DNA of 64,000 bases from an uncultured Gammaproteobacteria bacterium (GTDB taxonomy: Bacteria > Pseudomonadota > Gammaproteobacteria > Pseudomonadales > Pseudohongiellaceae). Location: positions 1 to 64,000 of the forward strand of contig CAJWVZ010000001.1 in assembly GCA_913048385.1 (NCBI GenBank), written 5' to 3'. Below, one piece after another: positions 41,841-49,859 of this stretch; positions within the stretch are counted from its first letter, which is position 1, and every line of letters begins with the position of its first letter. The notes under the pieces are model-generated. The model worked only from the letters and a program-made list of their open reading frames with translations. It did not search any database and was not told the origin of the DNA. A program made the translations under genes and the position numbers.

Positions 41841-43154
41841 TTAAGTCACCTGTACGGCAATTCGATGCGCTGCGTTATTAAGATACCCCCTAGGGTTCCA
41901 ATTCGGGGTCACCATCGGTTGCGATCGGCCTTGCTGGTCCATTGCGCGAGCCCAAATCTCATAATAACCGGGCTCAGGAAATTGAACCCACCCTTCCCAA
42001 TCTTGCCACGCAAGTCTGTTGGCCGGGCCATTTAATCCCGTCGGTAGCCAGGTCGCACCGAAGTCGATCGATACAAATACGCCAGTAATTTGATTGTCTC
42101 CGGCCCAAGCGTGCCCACGAATAATGAGGCGCTCACGCAGATCATGGGTTATTCCGGACTGTGGAAAGGTAATCAGAGATTTTACCGGCATGGATTCGAT
42201 TATTTTCATTTCTTCATTCGGAACCTTGCTTCCCGGCGCAACAGAAACTTCTGGTACCGAGTACGAAGGGGCGGCCATTTTTTCACCATCGTGAACACGA
42301 TCTCTTATAAGGAGTTTGCTCAGCCACTTACCAGATACTGAAGCCGGCCAACCTGCGCAAATCAAACGTAGAGGGAAACCGTTTTGGAGCGGTATATCCT
42401 TTCCGTTCATTTTCCAAGCTATTAAAGATTCTCTTTCTAAGGCTTTCTCTATAGGCACGCCACGAGAGATCGCAACGCGGCTCGGGTCTCCGCTTAAGTG
42501 GCTATCCGCGCCAACGTAGCCTACGTATTCAGCTGTTGCTTCCACACCGCAATAGTTCAAAACATCTCGCAAGCGGACGCCGGTAAACGTAGGACACCCC
42601 ACGGCTCCAGTCGTCCATTGGTTACCGCTCGCTGCGGGAGTATATTCACTTCTTCCATTGCCACCACATTCAAGCTGTAGTTGCAGAGTGACCTCTTCAA
42701 AAGTTGCTTGAAGATCGGCAATAGTGAAGGTCTTAGCTTCCACGCAAGACTCACCGCTGACCTCAAGCGTCCAAGTTGTTGGGTCAACGTTTGTCGGCGG
42801 GACGCCGTTGTTACGGACGAAGAGGTACTTGCTCGGTGTTACGGAGTCGTCTAAAAGATGAGCCGGTGTTTCAGCATTTACAGGTCGGCTGTTTAAAAGT
42901 CGCAAGCCTTCTTTGCCCTGAATATCAAAACTTTCATTGTCAGCCGCAAAGGCTGTTGGAATCAAACCTGATGGCATCAGCCGTGCAAACGGGATATTCA
43001 TGCCCAGGGCGGTTGCCATTGCAGCCAAGCTACTTTTCTTTAAGAACCCTCGGCGGTTTATGGGGTTAAAGCCAGTGTTGTTAAATCTGCCGTCAGATGT
43101 GCGCGCATCGCGAACTTGCTGCTCTATTTTTGTTTTACTTTTTAAATAATTCAT
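41841..43154 (-). CDS. Tat-exported molybdopterin sulfite-oxidase-family enzyme
   Basis: The 437 residues carry a twin-arginine signal (NRRGFLKK, residues 33-40) followed by a hydrophobic stretch and AFA. The molybdopterin domain has the Mo-ligand cysteine in LECGGNGR (C163), and a C-terminal dimerisation domain follows with ITGVFVSIDFGATW. Known relatives oxidise sulfite to sulfate in the periplasm and pass electrons to cytochrome c, which is encoded next. Some relatives act on other oxo-compounds, so the exact substrate is an inference. Confidence 0.87.
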   Translation of the reverse strand: MNYLKSKTKIEQQVRDARTSDGRFNNTGFNPINRRGFLKKSSLAAMATALGMNIPFARLMPSGLIPTAFAADNESFDIQGKEGLRLLNSRPVNAETPAHLLDDSVTPSKYLFVRNNGVPPTNVDPTTWTLEVSGESCVEAKTFTIADLQATFEEVTLQLQLECGGNGRSEYTPAASGNQWTTGAVGCPTFTGVRLRDVLNYCGVEATAEYVGYVGADSHLSGDPSRVAISRGVPIEKALERESLIAWKMNGKDIPLQNGFPLRLICAGWPASVSGKWLSKLLIRDRVHDGEKMAAPSYSVPEVSVAPGSKVPNEEMKIIESMPVKSLITFPQSGITHDLRERLIIRGHAWAGDNQITGVFVSIDFGATWLPTGLNGPANRLAWQDWEGWVQFPEPGYYEIWARAMDQQGRSQPMVTPNWNPRGYLNNAAHRIAVQVT

Positions 43155-43195
43155 CTTTTCTCTGAACTTTATTAAGTAATTAAATTTGAGTTGCC

Positions 43196-43756
43196 TTACT
43201 GCGAGTTAGCTTCCCCGCGTCTCGCTCCTGCAAGAATACCTGGAAGCGAGTAATTCCCCTCGTGACATGCATATTGATAAGGCTTGTCCTCTATCGAGCT
43301 AAACGCAATTTCTGCTGACCAAGTCTTCGAGTTATTTACCTTAGATTCATAGTTTACACGATTTTTTGCAACCCGAGTAAATCGTTCCGCAATTTTAAAC
43401 CTCTTTGTAGCATTTCGGAAGCGTTGTAGAGGATGTAAATTTGAGGTCTCAACGACCAAAGTATTGTTCTCCCAGTTCGCAAGCGAGTCTCCAGGCCAGG
43501 GACGAATAATTGATGGCAATGGCGTGTCGCTTATCCAGATTACGGGAGTGTCATGAACCATCTCAACATGAATTACAACGTAACCGGGGCACTGAATTAT
43601 TTGATATTGGTTTTTATAGAGGGTCGGCAACATCGCGGGTCCACCAATCGAGCTGAATGTTAGTAAACATCTTTCGGCGAGAAGTCTAGCCTCCGAGCCG
43701 GCGTAGGGGCCTATTTTTTCTCTGCGCTTTCGAGGAGCCTCAATTCCAAGTTCTGC
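43196..43756 (-). pseudogene. 5'-truncated gene of an uncharacterised exported-protein family
   Basis: Only the C-terminal half remains. The ORF track begins at ATG 43633, but the same frame is open to 43756 and adds family-like sequence (GPYAGSEARLLAERC) before MLPTLYKNQYQIIQCPGYVV. From memory, full relatives have a signal peptide and about 150 more residues before this region, and share VHDTPVIW, PWPGDSLANWENNTLVVET and the ending YACHEGNYSLPGILAGAR. The open frame starts directly after the methyltransferase stop codon, so a deletion has removed the promoter-proximal half. It may still be translated from 43633. Confidence 0.7.
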
Positions 43757-44545
43757 TTAAGGTTTCGTGAGCCGCAGTAAAAATCGATCTGTTCTGCGTG
43801 CGAGCCTCGGATCAAATATACTCCGAGTATGGTTGTCATCAGAATTGCGAAGAAGATCGCTACTCTCGACTGTGAAGCCAGCTCTGGTAGCTATATCAAT
43901 GGCTTTAGATGGCTCCATGCGATGTAGTGCTCGATTATTCTGATCCGGTAAGCCAATGTGATCACTTATTCCTATAACGCCGCCTGGCTTAAGCCATCCA
44001 TATAATTTTCTCAGTAAGTCCGTTGCTCTGGAGGAGTAAATGAGGTCGTGTAAAGTCAACATTAAGAGAGCTGCATCTATTGATTCTTTCTCAATTGAGA
44101 TTGTAAGCACATCTCCCATCATTTGGTTTACATTCAGCAACTCGGCTTGAGTGATCTTATCGTCTAGCACTTCCCCTTGCGTTTGATTCTGTCGGTCCTC
44201 AATAAAACTTCTTCCGCGTTCCGTGTTTTGGGATAAGATTTTCCCGGTCGGACCAACGGCTTTTGAGAGGATATAGGTGTAGTATCCCCCCGCGGCGTAA
44301 ATATCTAATATTGTCATCCCTTGCTCGATCCCGATGAACTGAAGAGTTTCAATTGGCTTGCGGATACTGTCGCGTGCCAAGTCACTCGGCGTGCGACCAT
44401 AAGATGTTAACGCTTCTTTCAAGTCATTGAGGTCTAAATTTTGCTGGGCTGACGCCCGTGTGACGAGATCATTAAAACTAATAACTACAATCAAGATCGG
44501 TAGGCATAAGAAAATCTTGTTCGTTTTTTTTGTCTTTTTTCGCAT
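43757..44545 (-). CDS. Exported class I SAM-dependent methyltransferase-like protein
   Basis: The 262 residues start with a basic tract and a hydrophobic segment (IFLCLPILIVVISF), a signal peptide, which is odd for a SAM enzyme since SAM is cytoplasmic. The fold then shows motif I MTILDIYAAGGYYTYILS, DAALLMLTLHDL and LKPGGVIGISDH. Proteins of this exported type recur in marine gammaproteobacteria, but their role is not known to me. The start overlaps the upstream membrane-protein stop by one base. Confidence 0.75.
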   Translation of the reverse strand: MRKKTKKTNKIFLCLPILIVVISFNDLVTRASAQQNLDLNDLKEALTSYGRTPSDLARDSIRKPIETLQFIGIEQGMTILDIYAAGGYYTYILSKAVGPTGKILSQNTERGRSFIEDRQNQTQGEVLDDKITQAELLNVNQMMGDVLTISIEKESIDAALLMLTLHDLIYSSRATDLLRKLYGWLKPGGVIGISDHIGLPDQNNRALHRMEPSKAIDIATRAGFTVESSDLLRNSDDNHTRSIFDPRLARRTDRFLLRLTKP

Positions 44546-44979
44546 TATTGCAGCCCAATTCCACGTGCAACAAGAGTTGCTAGTAAAAGCGCAATCACAA
44601 GCGGTAAAAACACTGCCTTGGTTGCTAGTCTGATAATCCTGGGTGCTTGGAAACGGCCATTAGGGCTTTTACGAGCTTTTGATAGAAAGGTCATGATTGG
44701 AAAAGTTAAAAGAATCACACTGACAAACGCGATTAATTTAGCGGTAAAAAGGGGGTTGTTTGAGTAATATTGGCTTGGTTTTCCTACAAAAAATAATAAA
44801 ATAATTCCACAGAGGCAGGTGATACCGAGACTCAGCCAGAACACAGCCTGAACTCTCCATAAATTTTTCAAATCCTCTAAAGTCATGCTGCTCTTAATAA
44901 CTGCGGCGTTGAGCGCGAGAGAAAAAAAAATGACTATTATCGATATAAAATGAATTAATTTTAATAATGAAAAGGCCAT
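44545..44979 (-). CDS. DUF2214-like integral membrane protein
   Basis: The 144 residues form four hydrophobic helices (about residues 5-27, 45-65, 80-98 and 118-140) with a conserved-looking RVQAVFWLSLGITCLCGI. I compare it with the DUF2214 group with moderate certainty. It is first in the minus-strand run that continues through the methyltransferase towards the sulfite-oxidase genes, and shares one base with the methyltransferase start. Confidence 0.65.
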   Translation of the reverse strand: MAFSLLKLIHFISIIVIFFSLALNAAVIKSSMTLEDLKNLWRVQAVFWLSLGITCLCGIILLFFVGKPSQYYSNNPLFTAKLIAFVSVILLTFPIMTFLSKARKSPNGRFQAPRIIRLATKAVFLPLVIALLLATLVARGIGLQ

Positions 44980-45069
44980 GGTTTGAGTGTACTGTAAGTG
45001 ATGTCTCTACGGCCAGTGGGTAGAGTTTATAAATCCGCATTAGTTTGCTCAAATATGTCTTGAGAGGAA

Positions 45070-45098
45070 TTTACGGATTTTTGTCCTTGTCAGATAAT
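45070..45098 (+). promoter_or_regulatory. Candidate sigma70 promoter of the MHS transporter gene
   Basis: TTTACG and GATAAT (four and five of six consensus positions) stand 17 bases apart, 26 bases before the transporter start codon, in the divergent spacer with the membrane-protein gene. Confidence 0.5.
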
Positions 45099-45124
45099 AA
45101 AAATTCAAATAAAGAGGCTCGAAA

Positions 45125-46471
45125 ATGGTAAATGCGGCAGAAACTTATTCCGAAAGTGTTGGAAACAATCAAGACAATATGAAAGCGGTTGCTCTTACAT
45201 CGCTCGCAGGGACAAGTATTGAGTGGTATGACTTTTTTTTGTACGGCACTGCAGCGGCGCTTGTTTTCCCCTCAGCATTTTTCCCAGAAAGTACCCCTAC
45301 AATGGCCTTGATCTTATCCTTTGGTACTTTTGCTTTTGGTTTCATTGCGCGACCCGTGGGAGGTATTTTATTCGGTCATTTTGGGGACCGCGTTGGCCGG
45401 AAGAGGGCCTTAGTGATAGCTCTTTGGATGATGGGCCTTGCCTCGACTTTAATAGGATTGCTTCCAACTTTTGCGACCATAGGAATAGCCGCGCCGATTC
45501 TTTTGAGTTTTTTGCGGTTTGTTCAGGGACTGGCTATCGGCGGACAGTGGGGAGGCGCGATGCTTTTGGTCACTGAGAGTTCGCCGGCTGACAAACGAGG
45601 CTATTATGGTGCGTATGCTCAAGCAGGCGCTCCAGCCGGAGTGATACTAGCAAACCTCGCGTTTATTTTGGTCAGCTCCTCAATGTCTGAGCAGGCGTTT
45701 TTTGATTGGGGTTGGCGCGTCCCTTTTCTTTCTAGCGTAATACTCATTGGTATTAGTATGTACGTTCAGTTAAGTATGGAAGAGACTGATGCTTTTAAAG
45801 CCTTGCAATTGGCAAAGGAAAAACGAGAAATTGAGGGGGGAGGGCGCACTGTAGTGCGACGCTCACCAATCATCGAGGCGTTAATAAAGTATCCGAAACG
45901 AATCGCGTTGGCAGCAGGAGCATTCCTATCAATCCAAGTAACTTTCTACATATTAATCGGTTTTATTTTGGCTTATGGGAGTGATATCACCGGACCCGCG
46001 ATCCCACGAGACACATTACTTTGGGCGGTTTTGATCGCATCTATAATACAAATTCCCAGTCAGTTCTGGGCTGCTTCTTACTCTGATAGACATGGCCGTC
46101 GCGGCATCTTCATGTGGGGTGCGATATTGACAGCCGTTTGGTCGTTTTTTCTCTTTCCATTAGTTGACACTGGTAATTTTTGGCTTGTCGTTATAGCCAT
46201 CAGCGGAGGGTTAACTTTCTTGGGCTTTATGTATGGCCCACAGGCGGCATTTTTCACAGAACTTTTTAGTACTGAGGTGCGATATTCAGGAGCTTCGTTA
46301 GGCTATCAAATAGGTGCGATTGTCGGAGGTGCATTTGCTCCAACAATTGCTACGATCTTGTGGCGAGAATATGCGATTGTCTGGGTTTCGGTTTACATGG
46401 CCGTGGCATCGCTTCTCTCGTTGTTGTCGGTCAAACTTCTAACTGAGACGTTTAATTCTGAATTAAATTAG
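45125..46471 (+). CDS. MFS transporter, metabolite:H+ symporter type
   Basis: The 448 residues have about twelve membrane segments. GTSIEWYDFFLYGTAAALVF near the N-terminus and GHFGDRVGRKRAL (loop 2-3) are hallmarks of the MHS branch (ProP, ShiA, KgtP), which imports osmolytes or organic acids with protons. The matching second-half motif is SYSDRHGRRG. An AAGAGG ribosome binding site precedes the start. The substrate cannot be assigned. Confidence 0.88.
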   Translation: MVNAAETYSESVGNNQDNMKAVALTSLAGTSIEWYDFFLYGTAAALVFPSAFFPESTPTMALILSFGTFAFGFIARPVGGILFGHFGDRVGRKRALVIALWMMGLASTLIGLLPTFATIGIAAPILLSFLRFVQGLAIGGQWGGAMLLVTESSPADKRGYYGAYAQAGAPAGVILANLAFILVSSSMSEQAFFDWGWRVPFLSSVILIGISMYVQLSMEETDAFKALQLAKEKREIEGGGRTVVRRSPIIEALIKYPKRIALAAGAFLSIQVTFYILIGFILAYGSDITGPAIPRDTLLWAVLIASIIQIPSQFWAASYSDRHGRRGIFMWGAILTAVWSFFLFPLVDTGNFWLVVIAISGGLTFLGFMYGPQAAFFTELFSTEVRYSGASLGYQIGAIVGGAFAPTIATILWREYAIVWVSVYMAVASLLSLLSVKLLTETFNSELN

Positions 46472-46473
46472 CA

Positions 46474-47278
46474 ATGTTGCAAGCGGAAAGTCTTTTGGTG
46501 CAATCTATGAGTTTTCGAAAATTAGCGCTGTTTTTTTCTTGTTTCTTGGTTTTGTCGCAAGCGCTTGGTGCCGAGTCAAAAGTTTACGGTTTTTCGACAA
46601 AAGGATTGGATAGAGTCGAGTACTGGCTTAGAGATTTGGCAACTGAAAAGAAAATTTCTGGCGCCGTTTATGGCGTTATGCAAGGTGGTAAAGTCATACG
46701 TGTCTCGGCGGTCGGAAAGCGTGATATTGAAAGAGACCTGCCAATGGAAGTGGACTCTCTCTTTCAAATTCGCTCCATAAGCAAGCCGATTACGACCGTC
46801 GCTGCACTTCAGCAGATAGAGAAAAATAGATTAAGTTTAGACGATAAGGTGTCTCGCTATATCCCTAGTTTTGATGCCGTAACGGTATTTAAAGATCCAG
46901 ATACACACGACTTTTCTCAAACAAGCCCTGCTAAACCAAGGAGAGCTTGCTGGGAGGAGAATTCTAGAAAGGGAATCGGTTGTAGAGATGACTCGTAATC
47001 AGATCGACCCTCACCTGATGCCATTTGGAATTAATCCTATTTCGCCGATGCTTGATCGGGGTTGGGGCTATGGCATAGGAGTAGTTACCGATGCGAGCGA
47101 GAGCGCGTTTCCTGTCAATGATGGCGAGTTTGCCTGGAGTGGTTCTCTTGGAACTTTTGCTTGGGCTGACCCTTTGGATAAAACCGTTTTCGTTTTAATG
47201 CTGCAGCAATCCCCATCGAATGCCTTTGACGTCAGTAACGAATTTCGTCGGCGTCTTTTTGAAGCTCGGATGAGATAA
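46474..47278 (+). pseudogene. Serine beta-lactamase-like hydrolase gene with internal deletion and frameshift
   Basis: The first part has a signal peptide (from ATG 46507, MSFRKLALFFSCFLVLSQALG) and the SxxK box RSISKPITT, then runs to HDF near 46915. The C-terminal half continues in another frame as FLKQALLNQGELAGRRILE and ends with WSGSLGTFAWADP, the KTG-equivalent region. The whole middle with the YxN catalytic tyrosine is missing, roughly 100-150 residues by comparison with class C-like serine hydrolases. The ORF at 46988 is the tail, not a separate gene. Confidence 0.85.
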
Positions 47279-47297
47279 TAAACCGTTTGCTTGATTA

Positions 47298-47684
47298 TTA
47301 CTTTTGCGTCCAACGACCTTGTTCATTCTGAATAAAAAATCCATTAGCAGTGGCCTCTGCAGCCTGCTCAAAAGCGAGCCGCTGCACTTGTTCTAAGTCA
47401 ATATTGTTCTTTTGAGAGATTTGCTGATATCGCTCCCGCCGAGCGTCATTGACTTGTTGGATCAGATTTCTGACCTCCGTATTATCATCGTCGACAACCA
47501 TACCTAAATAGCCATCGTTTTGTTCCCCAACTAAACCTTGTTGCTTCGCTTCTTGGAGCGTAATGGCAACTGATATTGGCGTCAGGAAAACTAAGACAGA
47601 AAGCACTAGCCGTCTGAAAAGAATCAAACCGGATTTGTTCCGAGCAAACACTAGGAATCTTAAAAAATTCAAATGATTTCTCAT
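47298..47684 (-). CDS. ydbL: YdbL-family protein (DUF1318)
   Basis: Small periplasmic partner of the YnbE-YdbH lipid-transport pathway. The ORF track starts at 47759, but ATG 47684 has GAGGGGG upstream and gives 128 residues with an N-terminal hydrophobic signal (LVLSVLVFLTPISVAITL). The mature part has the family pattern LQEAKQQGLVGEQNDGYLG and VNDARRERYQQIS. Third gene of the ydbH-ynbE-ydbL run, as in Escherichia coli. Confidence 0.88.
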   Translation of the reverse strand: MRNHLNFLRFLVFARNKSGLILFRRLVLSVLVFLTPISVAITLQEAKQQGLVGEQNDGYLGMVVDDDNTEVRNLIQQVNDARRERYQQISQKNNIDLEQVQRLAFEQAAEATANGFFIQNEQGRWTQK

Positions 47685-47709
47685 CAATTTTCCCCCTCTT
47701 TCGTATTGA

Positions 47710-47904
47710 TTAAAATAATCCACTGTCGGGCGAAAAGATATTTTCGAGTTCCTCTTCAACTTGAACTCTTATTTCATGTTCAATTCGCACATTTAGATTG
47801 ATCGTAATAGGTTCGTTTGGAACTGCGACCTGAACCGTTGGTGTGCAGCGAATGACCCCGATTAAATTGCCTAAAAAAAATATGATCATTGTTACTGCAC
47901 GCAT
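47710..47904 (-). CDS. ynbE: YnbE-like lipoprotein
   Basis: Outer-membrane lipoprotein that in Escherichia coli works with YdbH in moving phospholipid between membranes. The 64 residues match the family over PNEPITINLNVRIEHEI and end GLF. The lipobox cysteine (C20) aligns with the Escherichia coli one, but the preceding residue is Arg (VIRC) instead of Gly, Ala or Ser, which may weaken lipidation. ATG 47904 and the Met six codons in are both possible starts. Confidence 0.85.
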   Translation of the reverse strand: MRAVTMIIFFLGNLIGVIRCTPTVQVAVPNEPITINLNVRIEHEIRVQVEEELENIFSPDSGLF

Positions 47905-47953
47905 TGTTTTTCAGTTCCTGTGCTTTATTCTTTAATCAGATGGTTTTGACGTT

Positions 47954-49546
47954 TTAACGAGAGTAACGCAACTCGAACCCTTCTTCAATTTGTCGACTTG
48001 CTAATAGGCTCTGCAACAATGAGTTTAGGTTATCGCTGATATTTAGATTAAGATTAATTTCCTGGCCGCCATTCATGGTTGGACTCTCTCCCCGTAAGGC
48101 AACTGCGATCTTCATTTCACCACTTTTCTGGAGATTCAAGGTGCTATTTAATGTTTCAAAGTTGTAATGTTCAAGAGCTTCACTCACGAGTTTCATACTC
48201 GGATTCACATCATTTTTGTTTTGGGGCGTATAAAAAATCGAACCTCCGGGATAAAGGGCTGAGATATGACCATTGCTTATCTCGATTGTTTCATTCTCGA
48301 GAATGATCGGGAGGTATCCGCTGACACGCCCATTAATTGCCAAGCCATCGTAAGGCATCAGCGCCGCAAGTTCGCCTAAGTCAATACCAGAGAGTATTAG
48401 ATTAAATTGTGACTGGGGCTCGTCCGGTAAAAAAGGGATTTTTGGCATGCTTAATTCACCCTGAAGAAATCGAGTCTTTGTATCGAAAAGATTAAAAAAC
48501 TTCGCGCGACTATTAATGTTTAGGTGAGTCTCGATGTCAGTAAAGACTAATCCGGCATCGACTTTATCGAAGGACAGAGCCTGATCATTCAGCGTGTTTA
48601 ATGAAAACGGATTTTCAACAGCTACGGTCACCATCCCGTTAGCACCAGTAAATATGGTGTCGTTGTAATATCCACTAACGGAATTTAACTTAGTTACCAG
48701 TGGCCCTCCAAAATCCCAAGATCGATCTGTTCGTTGTGTCCACCCTATATCTGTTCGTAAACTTATCTCACCATCCGTTAGGTCAAAAAATGAGTTCCCT
48801 AGGTCAATATAGCTAGAGAGGGGCGCTGAGAGTGAGAGTTCGGGTAAGGCAAGTTGAAGATCTAAGCTTCCAGTGGTCCTCTTCCAGTCGTGCTGGATAG
48901 AGGCACCTAGTATGGTTTGGTCGCCAGTATGTAATTCAAAAATGGCGCTAGCTGTGTCGACGTTGGTTCGTAAAAACCCAGTTATTTGTGGTTCGTTAAG
49001 AATGAATGGCGCGCTTTCAACAACAATATATTCGGATTGGACGTCGCCTTTTACAGTGGGGACTTTTGTTTCATGGTGATTCTCAAAAGAGAAATCTGTA
49101 ATGTTTACCGTGAAGGAGATAGAACCGTTGATTAGGTCAGTTTTAAGGCTATCGACCTTAAGAAGCAGAGATTCCGAACCGAAATTAACAGATGAATTTT
49201 CTTTTAAATTCATAGTAAACGGGCCACTAAGAGAGAGTCCAGTAGCCGAAATCGTTTCGGGTTTACTCGTAAACCCGTTTAGATTCAAATGGTGGGATTT
49301 ATCTTTTAGCTCTATTGATCCCGAAAGGTTGCAGCGGAACAACAAGCTGCATTTGGCGTCAAGACCATCGACCGTAGCATGAATCGAAAGATTCGATGCT
49401 TCTATAATTGCGTTGATTTTTTTTATTTTAATCGAAAGGGGTTCTTGCGTCATTGTTAGGGTTAGGGAGATCTCTTTTGCCGTTAAATCTGTGACTCTGA
49501 GACTCTTTAATGCGGCTGGGGAGCCGTGCAAGTTTGGAGGAAGCAA
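47954..49546 (-). CDS. ydbH: YdbH-like AsmA-family intermembrane transport protein, start uncertain
   Basis: Large beta-groove protein for phospholipid transport across the periplasm, partly redundant with TamB and YhdP in Escherichia coli. The first canonical start is TTG 49546 (530 residues), but the frame stays open to 49801 and encodes a clear membrane anchor (FLTLTFITLATLAFLVAV) followed by ANLELSEISNVKSGFYAGE, which must belong to the protein. No ATG, GTG or TTG lies in frame before it, although AGGAG stands at 49780-49776. It ends with the conserved domain (AALMPYDGLAINGRVSGYLP). At about 600 residues it is shorter than the enteric protein (about 880). Confidence 0.75.
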   Translation of the reverse strand: MLPPNLHGSPAALKSLRVTDLTAKEISLTLTMTQEPLSIKIKKINAIIEASNLSIHATVDGLDAKCSLLFRCNLSGSIELKDKSHHLNLNGFTSKPETISATGLSLSGPFTMNLKENSSVNFGSESLLLKVDSLKTDLINGSISFTVNITDFSFENHHETKVPTVKGDVQSEYIVVESAPFILNEPQITGFLRTNVDTASAIFELHTGDQTILGASIQHDWKRTTGSLDLQLALPELSLSAPLSSYIDLGNSFFDLTDGEISLRTDIGWTQRTDRSWDFGGPLVTKLNSVSGYYNDTIFTGANGMVTVAVENPFSLNTLNDQALSFDKVDAGLVFTDIETHLNINSRAKFFNLFDTKTRFLQGELSMPKIPFLPDEPQSQFNLILSGIDLGELAALMPYDGLAINGRVSGYLPIILENETIEISNGHISALYPGGSIFYTPQNKNDVNPSMKLVSEALEHYNFETLNSTLNLQKSGEMKIAVALRGESPTMNGGQEINLNLNISDNLNSLLQSLLASRQIEEGFELRYSR

Positions 49547-49859
49547 AGAAACCGCGGAAATCTTAGGTGTGGCTTCGACGAGCCCGATTTCCCCCGCATA
49601 AAAGCCGCTTTTTACATTAGAAATTTCACTCAGCTCTAGATTGGCTCGCTCGAGCGCTGCACTTATTGCATAGTTTGTGATTTGGTTAGAAGAGACAGCT
49701 ACCAGAAACGCAAGAGTCGCTAATGTGATGAACGTAAGGGTAAGAAAGACTGACGCAAATTTTTTGAAGGAGTGGCTCCTTTCAGATTGCTCGCTAAGAG
49801 TTCAAAAACTTTGTCTTTGTTGCCTTGATATAAATTAGCTAAGAAGCTTGCGTGGTTAA

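Noticed and set aside
46988-47278. Separate 96-residue gene
   Set aside because: It is the C-terminal part of the broken serine-hydrolase gene; upstream codons in the same frame continue the family sequence back to about 46915.
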